From positions 310,001-374,000 of the forward strand of contig CANMCO010000001.1 of the NCBI GenBank assembly GCA_947496355.1: a DNA stretch of 64,000 nucleotides, written 5' to 3'. The first letter of the stretch is position 1. Each line of letters opens with the position of its first letter. This DNA is from an uncultured Aquimarina sp. (lineage in GTDB: Bacteria > Bacteroidota > Bacteroidia > Flavobacteriales > Flavobacteriaceae). The notes under the pieces were generated by a model. It made no database searches, was not told the DNA's origin, and saw only the letters and a program-made list of their open reading frames with translations. This document shows, piece after piece, positions 34,517 through 43,661 of the stretch. The translations under genes were made by a program, and so were the position numbers.

Positions 34517-35563
34517 ATGATTTTAAGAAACACCTTGATTACTTCGTTGTTATTTTCTGCAGTTCTTTTTTCGCAACAAAAGAAAGCTTACAAAATAAAC
34601 ACAATTGCATTTTATAATCTTGAGAATCTGTTTGATACACAAGATGACCCATTAACTTTTGATGATGACCGAACTCCCAACGGAAAAGATCATTGGACAG
34701 ATGAGATATATGCACAGAAATTAGAAAATATGGCAACCGTTATTTCTGAAATAGGAACAGATTTAGCCAAAAATTCACCTGCAATAATAGGAGTTGCCGA
34801 AATAGAAAACAGAAAGGTACTTGAAGATCTTGTGAATAAACAAGAATTAAAATCGAAAAACTATGGTATTGTACATTTTGACTCTCCTGATAGAAGAGGG
34901 ATAGATGTAGCTTTATTATATCAAAAAGCACTTTTTAAACCAAAAAACACAAGCAATCATGAATTGATGATTTATGATAACACTACTAATAAGCGTGTAT
35001 ATACAAGAGATCAATTGTTAGTAAGCGGATATCTTGATGGAGATTTGATTCATATAATTGTAAATCACTGGCCATCTAGAAGAGGTGGTGAAGCAAGGAG
35101 TCAATACAAAAGAGAAAAAGCAGCGAGGCTAAATAAAAAAATCATAGACTCTCTTTTTGTTATTGATCCATATGCCAAAGTTATTACTATGGGAGATTTT
35201 AATGATGGTCCTAATAATGAGAGTATAAGAAAAATACTTGGTGCAAAGTCGCAAAAAGAGAAAGTATCACTAAAAGGTCTTTACAACCCAATGTATAAAA
35301 TGGCTAAAAAAGGCATTGGTTCTCTTGCATGGAGCGATAGTTGGACACTGTTTGATCAAATCATCATTTCTAAAGAATTATTAGATAGCGACTACTCTGA
35401 ATATCGTTATTATAAAGCGGGAATATTCAATAACGATTTTTTAACAACCCCTAGAGGAAAGTATAAAGGATACCCTTTTCGCAGTTATAGTGGTGGTGTA
35501 TATACGGGAGGATACAGTGATCATTTTCCTGTATACCTATATGTCATAAAAGAAAAAAGGTGA
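34517..35563 (+). CDS. Secreted endonuclease/exonuclease/phosphatase-family enzyme
   Basis: 348 residues with an N-terminal signal peptide (MILRNTLITSLLFSAVLFSQ). EEP-fold signatures: FYNLENLF (metal-binding Asn/Glu), VAEIEN, NHWPSRRGG (catalytic His), MGDFNDGP, and GYSDHFPVYL (catalytic Asp-His). These enzymes cut phosphodiester or phosphomonoester bonds in DNA, RNA, lipids or inositol phosphates. It is divergent from the TonB receptor/DUF5689 pair and likely functions with it. It is a paralogue of the gene at 56083-57051 (shared NLENLFDT.DDP, HFDSP..RGIDV.LLYQK, HWPSRR), but that copy lacks a signal peptide. Confidence 0.88.
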   Translation: MILRNTLITSLLFSAVLFSQQKKAYKINTIAFYNLENLFDTQDDPLTFDDDRTPNGKDHWTDEIYAQKLENMATVISEIGTDLAKNSPAIIGVAEIENRKVLEDLVNKQELKSKNYGIVHFDSPDRRGIDVALLYQKALFKPKNTSNHELMIYDNTTNKRVYTRDQLLVSGYLDGDLIHIIVNHWPSRRGGEARSQYKREKAARLNKKIIDSLFVIDPYAKVITMGDFNDGPNNESIRKILGAKSQKEKVSLKGLYNPMYKMAKKGIGSLAWSDSWTLFDQIIISKELLDSDYSEYRYYKAGIFNNDFLTTPRGKYKGYPFRSYSGGVYTGGYSDHFPVYLYVIKEKR

Positions 35564-35583
35564 CCACTGTGGTCACCTTTTTT
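35553..35583 (+). terminator. Terminator overlapping the EEP gene stop codon
   Basis: Perfect 14-bp stem AAAAAAGGTGACCA / TGGTCACCTTTTTT with the loop CTG, followed by more T. The TGA stop lies within the stem. Confidence 0.88.
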
Positions 35584-35605
35584 TATTTTATTGATAGTGG
35601 TAGGC

Positions 35606-35848
35606 TTAAAGACCAGCCCCAATTGCTGTACAGGAAAGCTCAAATACTTCATCAAAAGATGAGTCTGCAGGTATCTCTATGGCACCTTCACCATTTATAC
35701 TATACGTACCATTGCCAAGGTCACATAGCTCTATACTCACAGCTCCGTTAGCACATTCTCTACAATTTGAATTACCGTCATCATCACTTCCACAAGATGT
35801 AAGTATCAAGGAAAATGCGCATACGGCAATTAACATAAGTTTTTTCAT
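35606..35848 (-). CDS. Small lipoprotein of unknown function
   Basis: 80 residues with lipobox LTSC (Cys19), then an acidic, Cys-containing mature part (GSDDDGNSNCRECANGAVSI ... CDLGNGTYSINGEGAIEI). The GSDDDGN motif directly after the lipid Cys is typical of surface-exported Bacteroidota lipoproteins. No family is recognised. It is convergent with the EEP gene. Confidence 0.7.
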   Translation of the reverse strand: MKKLMLIAVCAFSLILTSCGSDDDGNSNCRECANGAVSIELCDLGNGTYSINGEGAIEIPADSSFDEVFELSCTAIGAGL

Positions 35849-35964
35849 AATAATTGGGGGTTAAATTCTAAAATAGCCTCAAATATAGCGGATTATGGCC
35901 AAAAAACAAAGAATTATCTTAAATAAAGCCTTTTTGTCGCAAAAAAAAGCTTTTGGTCGATATT

Positions 35965-37797
35965 CTAAATTTCTTCAATATCGATAGGCTTACCTATATA
36001 GGCCAAAAAACTACCCTCTTCTATTTCTTCCATTTCCTTACTAAAAGAGGATATAATTCTAATACTTTTTTTAGCATCTTTAATAAATAAGGGGATGATA
36101 TCATTATCCTCTTCGGTAAGATCTATTAGGGTTCTATAATGTTTTTGGTTTTTGATTTTGATTTCCTGGATTCCTGGATATTTTTCTGCAAGTTCGATTA
36201 GTTTATAATAGTCGTCTGTATGAGAAAATAATCCCTGTTGTGGATTATTTTTTGGGTCTTTCATTTCTTCAGTGGTAATTAATCTAAAAGATCCATGCTC
36301 CCCAAATTGCCTACTAAATTTGTTAATTGCATATTTGTTGATATCACTATTTCCAGTTAATGCCATTAAGTATCCCACATCGTTGAGCTCGATATTATTT
36401 CCAAGCTGATCTCCATAAATATTAGCCTCTATAGCTTCAAGTCCTAAATCTTTTGCTTTATTAATGTTATCTCTGTTACTATCTACTAGCACGACATGTC
36501 TGTTATTATTCTTAATATATACAGCAATGAGCCTTGAAACTTTAGAGGCCCCAATGATTAAAATTCCTTCTGATTTATTGAGAAAAACACCAACCAATTT
36601 GGCAAAAAGACGCGCTGTTGTCGCATTAAGCAATACGGTACCCAGTACAATCATAAAAACCAAAGGGGTAATGTATTGTGCTCCTGGGATGCCTACTTTG
36701 TATAATTTTAATCCAAATAATGAGGCAATACCGGCTGCTACGATACCTCTAGGTCCCACCCAGCTAATAAAAAGCTTTTCATTGGTTTTAAGACCAGATT
36801 TTGATGAACTTAAAAATACTCCTAGTGGCCTGACCAAGAAGACAACAATTGCAAAAAGAAGTGCAGCTTTCCAGTTAAAAACTAACCTCAAGTCTTCCAT
36901 ATTAATATTTGCAGAAAGAAGAATGAATAATATAGAAATTAAAAGAACACTTAGGGACTCTTTAAAATACAAGATCTCATTAAGACTAGGCAGATTAATA
37001 TTTCCTAGAACCATTCCCATTACAACCACAGAAAGCAACCCAGATTCATGAGCAAAGACGTCTGATAATACAAAAACACCCAGTACTGCGGCTAGTGTGA
37101 CCACATTAAGTAAATAATGCGGAATCACTTTTCGTTTAATAGAAAAGGCGAGTGCATGCGCAAATGTAAAACCAAAAGTAAGACCAACCAGAACAATTTT
37201 GGCAAATTCATACAATGCAGTAAAGGTAAATTCTTCTCCACCACCAGCTCTTATGAATTCAAACACTAAAACGGCTACTAAGGCTCCTATGGGATCAATC
37301 AAAATACCTTCCCATTTTAATACTGCAGAGACATCTTTTTTAAGCGGAATATTTCTTAAAATTGGTGTTATTACAGTTGGTCCGGTTACAATAATCAATG
37401 AAGAAAATAAAAAAGAAATGGGCCAACTAAGCCCAAAAATAAAATGAGCGGCTAATCCGGCACCAAAAAAAGTAACAACAACAGCAACGGTAATTAGCTT
37501 TATAATTACAGGACCAACATTGAGAATCTCATTTCTTCTTAAGGTAAGGCCGCCTTCAAAAAGAATGATACTAATTGCCAAAGACACAAAATAGAAAAGA
37601 CTTTCTCCTGGGAACAATCCTTCTGAACCATTCCAGATGGGTTGTATGAGCTTAGTGTGATCACTAGTAATTAAAGTTGCAATTGGTCCTACTAAAAGCC
37701 CGATAAGAATTAAGGGTAAAATTGCCGGGATTTTAAACTTCCATGCTACCCATTGTGCTAATATTCCTAGTATAATTATTCCTGCTAATTCTAACAT
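35965..37797 (-). CDS. CPA1-type cation:proton antiporter with TrkA-N domain
   Basis: 610 residues. About 12-13 membrane helices fill residues 1-400 (LELAGIIILGILAQWVAWKF start, ISIILFEGGLTLRRNEI, LKWEGILIDPIGALVAVLVFEF, where Asp167 is the expected ion-binding residue of the family). A TrkA-N-like nucleotide-binding domain (about 410-520, GILIIGASKVSRLIAVYIK; LVDSNRDNINKAKDLG) and a C-terminal TrkA-C-like part follow. It exchanges Na+ or K+ for protons in the inner membrane; NAD(H) or a similar ligand may gate it. Divergent from a universal-stress/SulP gene pair. Confidence 0.9.
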   Translation of the reverse strand: MLELAGIIILGILAQWVAWKFKIPAILPLILIGLLVGPIATLITSDHTKLIQPIWNGSEGLFPGESLFYFVSLAISIILFEGGLTLRRNEILNVGPVIIKLITVAVVVTFFGAGLAAHFIFGLSWPISFLFSSLIIVTGPTVITPILRNIPLKKDVSAVLKWEGILIDPIGALVAVLVFEFIRAGGGEEFTFTALYEFAKIVLVGLTFGFTFAHALAFSIKRKVIPHYLLNVVTLAAVLGVFVLSDVFAHESGLLSVVVMGMVLGNINLPSLNEILYFKESLSVLLISILFILLSANINMEDLRLVFNWKAALLFAIVVFLVRPLGVFLSSSKSGLKTNEKLFISWVGPRGIVAAGIASLFGLKLYKVGIPGAQYITPLVFMIVLGTVLLNATTARLFAKLVGVFLNKSEGILIIGASKVSRLIAVYIKNNNRHVVLVDSNRDNINKAKDLGLEAIEANIYGDQLGNNIELNDVGYLMALTGNSDINKYAINKFSRQFGEHGSFRLITTEEMKDPKNNPQQGLFSHTDDYYKLIELAEKYPGIQEIKIKNQKHYRTLIDLTEEDNDIIPLFIKDAKKSIRIISSFSKEMEEIEEGSFLAYIGKPIDIEEI

Positions 37798-37931
37798 TCT
37801 TTATAGTTAAATCAAATTATATATTTGAAAGATCGTAATTTTTTTAAATATAGCGGGAAAATACACTATTTTCTAGTGTCAAAAAATAAGTTTATATTCT
37901 ACCACTTTAAAATTATTAGAAAATAACAATC

Positions 37932-38792
37932 TTGAGCAAGATACCCCTTCATAAATTTAATACAATTCTTATTGGTGTTGCTTTTTCTCCTAACTTGAAA
38001 AATAACATTTTTGAAGCAATGAGGATGGTGGATTTTTTTGATTGCAACTTAATTCTGGTGCATGTCGGAGAAAAAACAGATGAGAAAGAAAACAGTATAA
38101 AAGGACTAATCTCAGGGTTTTCTGAAGATGACGATAATAAAGTAAAGGTAATCTGGAAACAAGGAGACCCTGTAGAAGTAATCATAGAAACGGCTAAAGA
38201 AAACAATGCAGACCTTATTATGTTGGGAGCGTCCCCCAGAGAGGATTTTCTTAAGTTCTATATTGGATCCATAGCAAGAAAAATTACTAGAAAAGCAAAT
38301 TGTTCTGTATTGTTATTGATTAAACCATCTGAAGATTTAAGGCCTTGTAATCATATTGTCGTTAATGGACTTCAAGACGAAAAAACAAAGAAAACAATTC
38401 TCGACTCGTTCGAAGTGGCACAAAACCTAGGTGCGCAAAAACTAACTATCGTAGAGGAAATTTCTCATCAAGAAGTTAAAATTGTGGTAGAAGATGATCA
38501 ATCATTACTTAAAGATACCCTTATCAAAGAACAACTAGCAAAGAAGGAAGATCTTAGAGTTCAGCATATTTTGGATGAAGTTCCGGAAGATCTTAAAACA
38601 GATATTTTAATCAAAACACAATCTATTTTTGGAAAGAGAGGATATTCAATTGGACACTATGCAAAAGTAGTGGCTGCAGATTTATTAATCATGAATGCCC
38701 CAGAAAGAACCACATTTATGGACCGCATTTTTATTCATGACCTGGAGCATATTTTATCAGAGTTACCAACTGATGTTTTAATTATAAGATAG
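37932..38792 (+). CDS. Tandem universal-stress-protein domain protein
   Basis: 286 residues starting with TTG at 37932. Residues about 9-140 are a complete UspA domain (NTILIGVAFSPNLKNNIFEAMRMVDFFDCNLILVHV ... DLIMLGASPREDFLKFYIGSIARKITRKANCSVLLL, the ATP-binding G-x2-G-x9-G(S/T)-like region). Residues about 150-286 are a second, weaker one ending in DHxPxDVLIIR form. It is cytoplasmic. Its TAG stop abuts the ATG of the SulP gene (TAGATG), so the two are coupled and it probably regulates the transporter. Confidence 0.85.
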   Translation: MSKIPLHKFNTILIGVAFSPNLKNNIFEAMRMVDFFDCNLILVHVGEKTDEKENSIKGLISGFSEDDDNKVKVIWKQGDPVEVIIETAKENNADLIMLGASPREDFLKFYIGSIARKITRKANCSVLLLIKPSEDLRPCNHIVVNGLQDEKTKKTILDSFEVAQNLGAQKLTIVEEISHQEVKIVVEDDQSLLKDTLIKEQLAKKEDLRVQHILDEVPEDLKTDILIKTQSIFGKRGYSIGHYAKVVAADLLIMNAPERTTFMDRIFIHDLEHILSELPTDVLIIR

Positions 38793-41057
38793 ATGAAGGA
38801 GATAAAAAACAATACATCACAATTTATATCGGAATTACCAAAAAACATTTTTTCAGGATTTGTGGTCTCTTTGATCGCGTTACCATTAGGACTTGGGTTA
38901 GCATTGGCGTCAGAAGCGCCACCTATTTCTGGTGTAATTGCAGCCATAGCAGGCGGAATAATTGTGTCTATTTTTGGAGGATCTAATGTTACGATTACAG
39001 GTCCTGGTAATGGGTTGGTTGTAGTTTTGTTGGGTGCAGTAACTACGCTAGCCAATGGCGATTTGTATCAAGGTTATATTTTTACTCTGGCGGCTATTAT
39101 ATGTTCCGGAGCCTTAATGATAATTATTGGGCAGCTTCGTTTAGGGATACTTAGTGACTTTTTTCCCTCCTCGGCGATACAAGGAATGCTTGCTGCTATA
39201 GGAATCAGCATTTTTGCAAAACAATTTCATGTAATGCTTGCCAATACGAGCATAAAGGGAGATACAATCTCATTGTTGACAGATATTCCTGGTAGTGCTT
39301 CGGCATTATTCACACCAGAATATAGCCATCTAGTGGTGGCGGCAATAGTTGGAGTTGCCAGTTTGTTGATCATGTTTTTTTATGGCAAGATTCGAAACAA
39401 GTATTTTCAACTTGTTCCTGCTCCTATGTGGATTGTTCTTATTGCAATAGGTTTAAGCTATTATTACGAAGTTTTTTCTAGTGCTGCTTATCCTATCGAC
39501 GCTTCTTTGCTGGTTCAGATACCTGAAGAAGTTTTTTCCAGCTTTCCTAAACCAGATTTTTCAATAGCCTTTAGTGGTAAATTTATTGGGGTAGTATTTG
39601 CAATAACGCTAATTTCAAGCATAGAATCTTTATTGAGTATTAAAGCTGTAGATAAATTAGATCCTTTAAAAAGACGATCTAACGTTAATAAAGATCTAAC
39701 CGCTTTGGGTATTGCATCAATTGTTAGTGGTTTTATAGGAGGGCTTAATGTGGTTACTGTTATTGCCAGAAGCTCTATAAATGTTAATAATGGAGGAACC
39801 AATCGAACAGCAAACTTCTTTCATTCGGTATTCTTATTATTGTTTATAGTACTGTTTCAAGATCAGCTTAGAAGAATTCCCTTAACAGCTTTGGCAGCGA
39901 TTTTGGTATATACAGGATATAAACTGGCAGCCCCCAAAAACCTTAAAGATGTTGCCAAAATTGGAAAAGAGCAACTCCTTATTTTCTTTGCAACGATAGT
40001 TGCAACAATAACAACCAACTTAATCACGGGAATCCTAATAGGGATTTTAACCACAATTATCATTCACTTTATCCTTAATAGAAGTATAATGTTCTTTGCC
40101 AGAAATCTTTTTAAACCTAATGTGCTTATGTTTAAAGAAGAGGTTAATGGGACATATTTTGTAAGTGTAAAGAATTTTTCAAGCTTCCTTAATTTTACCA
40201 GATTAAAAAGAAAGTTAGATACCATACCAGAGAATGAGGATGCTATTGTAGATTTTTCGTTATGTGATTTTGTAGATTATACAGTTCAAGAAAGTCTAAT
40301 AGGATATCAGCAAACCTTTTCTCGAAAAGGAGGTTCTTTTGAAATTACAGGTTTGGACATTCATGGCACTTCTTCTGAACACCCACTGGCTGTAAGGAGT
40401 TTAATACCATTTTCCAAAAAAATAAAAATAGGATCAAAACCAAATCTTACAAAAAGGCAAAATGATTTGCAGAGTATTGCCAATGATTTTGGAAGAAGCT
40501 ATGACCCTAAAAAGAAGAAAGACACATCAAGCTTAGAGGATTTTGTGTTTTTTAAAGTGAAAAAGATTAATTATCAGAATAATTCTATCTCTGATCCCAA
40601 TTCGATATTTAGAGTTACGGATGTTGAGTTTTCTGAAGGAGAATTTATTGCCAGAACCTCGGTAAGAACGACGATATTAACTATAGAACTAAAAAAAGAA
40701 ATCCCTAAATTTACTCTCGATAAAGAAGGGTTATTGGGGTTTGTATATAAATTCGCAGGATTTAAAGATGTTTTAATTCCAGGACATCCTGATTTTTCAA
40801 AACGATTTTTTCTCTTAGGAGAAGATGTAGAAAAAATTCGAATGCTTTTTACCGATGAACTCGTTCTTTTTTTCGAAAGTAATCCATATTACCATATAGA
40901 GTGCAATGGTAATACATTGTTGCTAATGCGAAAAGAGCGTTTGGCAAGTATAAAAGAGATTAAAGCACTGTTGGATTACGGAACTCGCCTGGAAAACATA
41001 ATATCCAGTGCTGCGTATGATGAAATATTGTTAAAAACTCCAAAAATTAAATCCTGA
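38793..41057 (+). CDS. SulP-family anion transporter with long C-terminal extension
   Basis: 754 residues. Residues about 15-430 hold the SulP transmembrane core (LPKNIFSGFVVSLIALPLGLG start, SNVTITGPGNGLVVVLLGA, LVPAPMWIVLIAIG, NGGTNRTANFFHSVF). Residues about 445-560 are a STAS domain. About 190 further residues follow (SISDPNSIFRVTDVEFSEGEFIARTS ... FSKRFFLLGEDVEKIRMLFTDELVLFFE), of unknown fold, beyond the usual SulP length of 500-650. SulP proteins move sulfate, bicarbonate or other anions, often with sodium. The substrate is unresolved. It is coupled to a universal stress protein and near a cation antiporter. Confidence 0.88.
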   Translation: MKEIKNNTSQFISELPKNIFSGFVVSLIALPLGLGLALASEAPPISGVIAAIAGGIIVSIFGGSNVTITGPGNGLVVVLLGAVTTLANGDLYQGYIFTLAAIICSGALMIIIGQLRLGILSDFFPSSAIQGMLAAIGISIFAKQFHVMLANTSIKGDTISLLTDIPGSASALFTPEYSHLVVAAIVGVASLLIMFFYGKIRNKYFQLVPAPMWIVLIAIGLSYYYEVFSSAAYPIDASLLVQIPEEVFSSFPKPDFSIAFSGKFIGVVFAITLISSIESLLSIKAVDKLDPLKRRSNVNKDLTALGIASIVSGFIGGLNVVTVIARSSINVNNGGTNRTANFFHSVFLLLFIVLFQDQLRRIPLTALAAILVYTGYKLAAPKNLKDVAKIGKEQLLIFFATIVATITTNLITGILIGILTTIIIHFILNRSIMFFARNLFKPNVLMFKEEVNGTYFVSVKNFSSFLNFTRLKRKLDTIPENEDAIVDFSLCDFVDYTVQESLIGYQQTFSRKGGSFEITGLDIHGTSSEHPLAVRSLIPFSKKIKIGSKPNLTKRQNDLQSIANDFGRSYDPKKKKDTSSLEDFVFFKVKKINYQNNSISDPNSIFRVTDVEFSEGEFIARTSVRTTILTIELKKEIPKFTLDKEGLLGFVYKFAGFKDVLIPGHPDFSKRFFLLGEDVEKIRMLFTDELVLFFESNPYYHIECNGNTLLLMRKERLASIKEIKALLDYGTRLENIISSAAYDEILLKTPKIKS

Positions 41058-41099
41058 TCCTTACCATTTTTTCTATTTTGCAAGGATTTTTAATAGATT

Positions 41100-41960
41100 A
41101 TGAATTTATACCCTATAAAAGCTGGAAATTTTAAACTGGATGGTGGTGCTATGTTTGGTGTTGTTCCAAAAGTTTTATGGAACAAAACCAATCCCGCAGA
41201 TCAAAATAATTTAATAGATATTGCCGCAAGATGTTTGCTTATCGAAGATGGTAATAGACTCACTTTGGTCGATGCAGGAATGGGAGATAAGCAATCAGAA
41301 AAATTCTTTAGTTATTATTCTCTTTGGGGAGATGATAATTTGGATAAGTCATTAAAAGAGAAAGGTTTTCATAGAAATGATATAACAGATGTTTTTATCA
41401 CTCATCTCCATTTTGATCACTGTGGTGGTGTGGTGCAACACAATGATACCAAAACGGGATACGAATTGGCATTCAAAAATGCCCGAATATGGAGTAATAA
41501 AGAACATTGGCAATGGGCAGTAGCCCCAAATGCCAGGGAAAAAGCATCATTCTTAAAAGAAAATATTTTGCCAATTCAGGAAAGTGGGCAACTAAATTTT
41601 GTTTCTAAAATAGGAGAGGCATTCCAAAAAGATTCAGAATTAGGTTTTGGCCTACTATTTGCTGATGGTCATACAGAAAAACAGATGATACCACATATTG
41701 AACATAAAGATAAAACTATTGTTTTTATGGCAGATTTATTGCCCACAGCGGGTCATATACCGTTGCCATATGTTATGGGTTATGATACAAGACCGTTACT
41801 TACTTTGGATGAAAAAAAACTGTTTCTTGAAAATGCAGCAACTAATAACTGGTACTTGTTTTTAGAACATGATGCTCACAACGAGATAATAACCGTAAAA
41901 CATACAGAAAAAGGTGTACGGCTTAATGAAGTTTTTACCTGTAATGAAATATTTAATTAA
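41100..41960 (+). CDS. MBL-fold metallo-hydrolase
   Basis: 286 residues. The metallo-beta-lactamase metal site is clear: VFITHLHFDHCGGV (HxHxDH), later HTEKQMIPHI-like His and LFLEHDAHNEI. The layout resembles YtnP/AttM-type hydrolases, some of which are lactonases, but the exact substrate cannot be read. No signal peptide. It lies 42 bases after SulP and its end is just before the S8 peptidase start, so it may be in that transcript. Confidence 0.88.
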   Translation: MNLYPIKAGNFKLDGGAMFGVVPKVLWNKTNPADQNNLIDIAARCLLIEDGNRLTLVDAGMGDKQSEKFFSYYSLWGDDNLDKSLKEKGFHRNDITDVFITHLHFDHCGGVVQHNDTKTGYELAFKNARIWSNKEHWQWAVAPNAREKASFLKENILPIQESGQLNFVSKIGEAFQKDSELGFGLLFADGHTEKQMIPHIEHKDKTIVFMADLLPTAGHIPLPYVMGYDTRPLLTLDEKKLFLENAATNNWYLFLEHDAHNEIITVKHTEKGVRLNEVFTCNEIFN

Positions 41961-41973
41961 AATAAAAGAAGAA

Positions 41974-43650
41974 ATGACATTCTCATCAAATAAAATCTTT
42001 TTCACCATTGCTTCATCGGCTATTCTGATGAGTTGTGGTGCTCCGGCAATAATTTCTACGCCAATAGAAAATATTGATAAAATTCCATTAAAAAATATAG
42101 ACCTTACAGATGATCAATTAAAAAACTGGGGTTTTTATGACTTGGTTTCTGATACTATCCCCGGAATGAGTGTAGATAAAGCTTATAATGAGCTTATCAA
42201 GAATAAAAAAGGACAAACGGTAATCGTTGGTGTTATAGATAGTGGTGTAGATATAGAGCATGAAGACCTTGATGGTGTGATCTGGACCAACACCAAAGAA
42301 ATCAAAGGTAATGGTAAAGATGATGATAACAATGGTTATGTAGATGATATCCACGGTTGGAATTTTCTAGGGGACTCTTACAATGAAAACCTAGAATACG
42401 TAAGGATTATCAAGAAACTTAAACCAAAATATACGGGCAAGTTTTTGGCTTCTGTACCAGAAGAAGATAGAGATGAATATCAAAAATACATAGAAGCGAA
42501 GGCAGAGTTTGAAAAGGAGTACCAGGAGGCTTCAGAACTTAAGATGCAGTACGAGCAAATATTGCAACAATCTAAAGTAGCTCATACAGCAGTTTCAGAA
42601 ATTATTGGTAAAGAGGATTACTCTAAACAAGAACTTTTACAGATGGAGGCAAAGACAGATGAGGTTAAATATCATGTGGCTTTTCTTTCCCAAATGTTTG
42701 GTTTCTTAGAGCCTGGAGATACCGTTCCAGAATTCATGAAGGATCTTGGTGAAGGAATTGAGCATTTTACCGAAACATTAAATTACAACTTGAATCTAGA
42801 GCTTGACGGAAGAGCAAAAGTTGGTGATAATGTAGATGACATTGCAGACACTAATTATGGAAACAATAATGTTATGGGGCCTGATCCAAAAAAGGAAGGA
42901 ATCAAACACGGAACCCATGTATCTGGTATTATCGCCGCAGAAAGAAACAACGGTATTGGAATGAATGGAGTTGCTCAAAATGTAAAAATTATGGCAATAA
43001 GAGCTGTTCCTAACGGAGATGAATATGATAAAGATATTGCCCTTGCTATACGATATGCAGCAGATAATGGTGCAAAAGTCATTAATACAAGTTTTGGTAA
43101 ATATTTTAGTACCCATCCAGAATGGGTAAGAGACGCTATCAAATATGCAGCATCAAAAGATGTACTTATTGTAAACGCAGCAGGTAATGAAGCTGCGGAT
43201 TTGGACCAGAAGGCAGTATACCCTAATGACCAAATTGATAGTACCACAGAGGTTGCAAGCAATTTTATAACTATAGGAGCATTAAATTATGTATATGGAG
43301 CTAATATGGTTGCCGAATTTTCTAATTACGGAAAAATTAATGTAGATGCTTTTGCTCCAGGAGTTAAAATATGGTCTACTACACCAAATAATTCATATGA
43401 GCATCAAGATGGAACCTCTATGGCCGCACCGGCCGTGGCAGGAGTAGCTGCATTAATAAGATCTTATTACCCAAAGTTAAAAGCTTCACAAGTAAAGAAA
43501 ATACTTATGGATAGTGGATTGAGTACCAAAAACATTATAAATATAGCCGGTGATGCTCCAAAAATATCAAGTTTTGCTGAACTATCGAAATCTGGTAAGA
43601 TGGTAAATCTTTATAACGCCTTTATCATGGCTGATAACATGTCTAAATAA
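41974..43650 (+). CDS. Subtilisin-like (S8) serine peptidase lipoprotein
   Basis: 558 residues from the ATG at 41974; a longer frame to 41914 would overlap the MBL gene. The lipobox is LMSC (Cys22). The triad is visible: Asp89 in VIDSGVD, His312 in HGTHVSG, Ser482 in GTSMAAPAVAG. About 220 residues separate Asp and His, much longer than in classical subtilisins, and include a charged helical insertion (about 160-250). Probably acts in the periplasm or on the surface. It begins the peptidase cluster S8-M1-rnpA-S41. Confidence 0.92.
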   Translation: MTFSSNKIFFTIASSAILMSCGAPAIISTPIENIDKIPLKNIDLTDDQLKNWGFYDLVSDTIPGMSVDKAYNELIKNKKGQTVIVGVIDSGVDIEHEDLDGVIWTNTKEIKGNGKDDDNNGYVDDIHGWNFLGDSYNENLEYVRIIKKLKPKYTGKFLASVPEEDRDEYQKYIEAKAEFEKEYQEASELKMQYEQILQQSKVAHTAVSEIIGKEDYSKQELLQMEAKTDEVKYHVAFLSQMFGFLEPGDTVPEFMKDLGEGIEHFTETLNYNLNLELDGRAKVGDNVDDIADTNYGNNNVMGPDPKKEGIKHGTHVSGIIAAERNNGIGMNGVAQNVKIMAIRAVPNGDEYDKDIALAIRYAADNGAKVINTSFGKYFSTHPEWVRDAIKYAASKDVLIVNAAGNEAADLDQKAVYPNDQIDSTTEVASNFITIGALNYVYGANMVAEFSNYGKINVDAFAPGVKIWSTTPNNSYEHQDGTSMAAPAVAGVAALIRSYYPKLKASQVKKILMDSGLSTKNIINIAGDAPKISSFAELSKSGKMVNLYNAFIMADNMSK

Positions 43651-43661
43651 ATCATTTAATT

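Noticed and set aside
41914..41973. Longer N-terminus for the S8 peptidase
   Set aside because: It overlaps the MBL gene and would spoil the lipoprotein signal; the ATG at 41974 fits.
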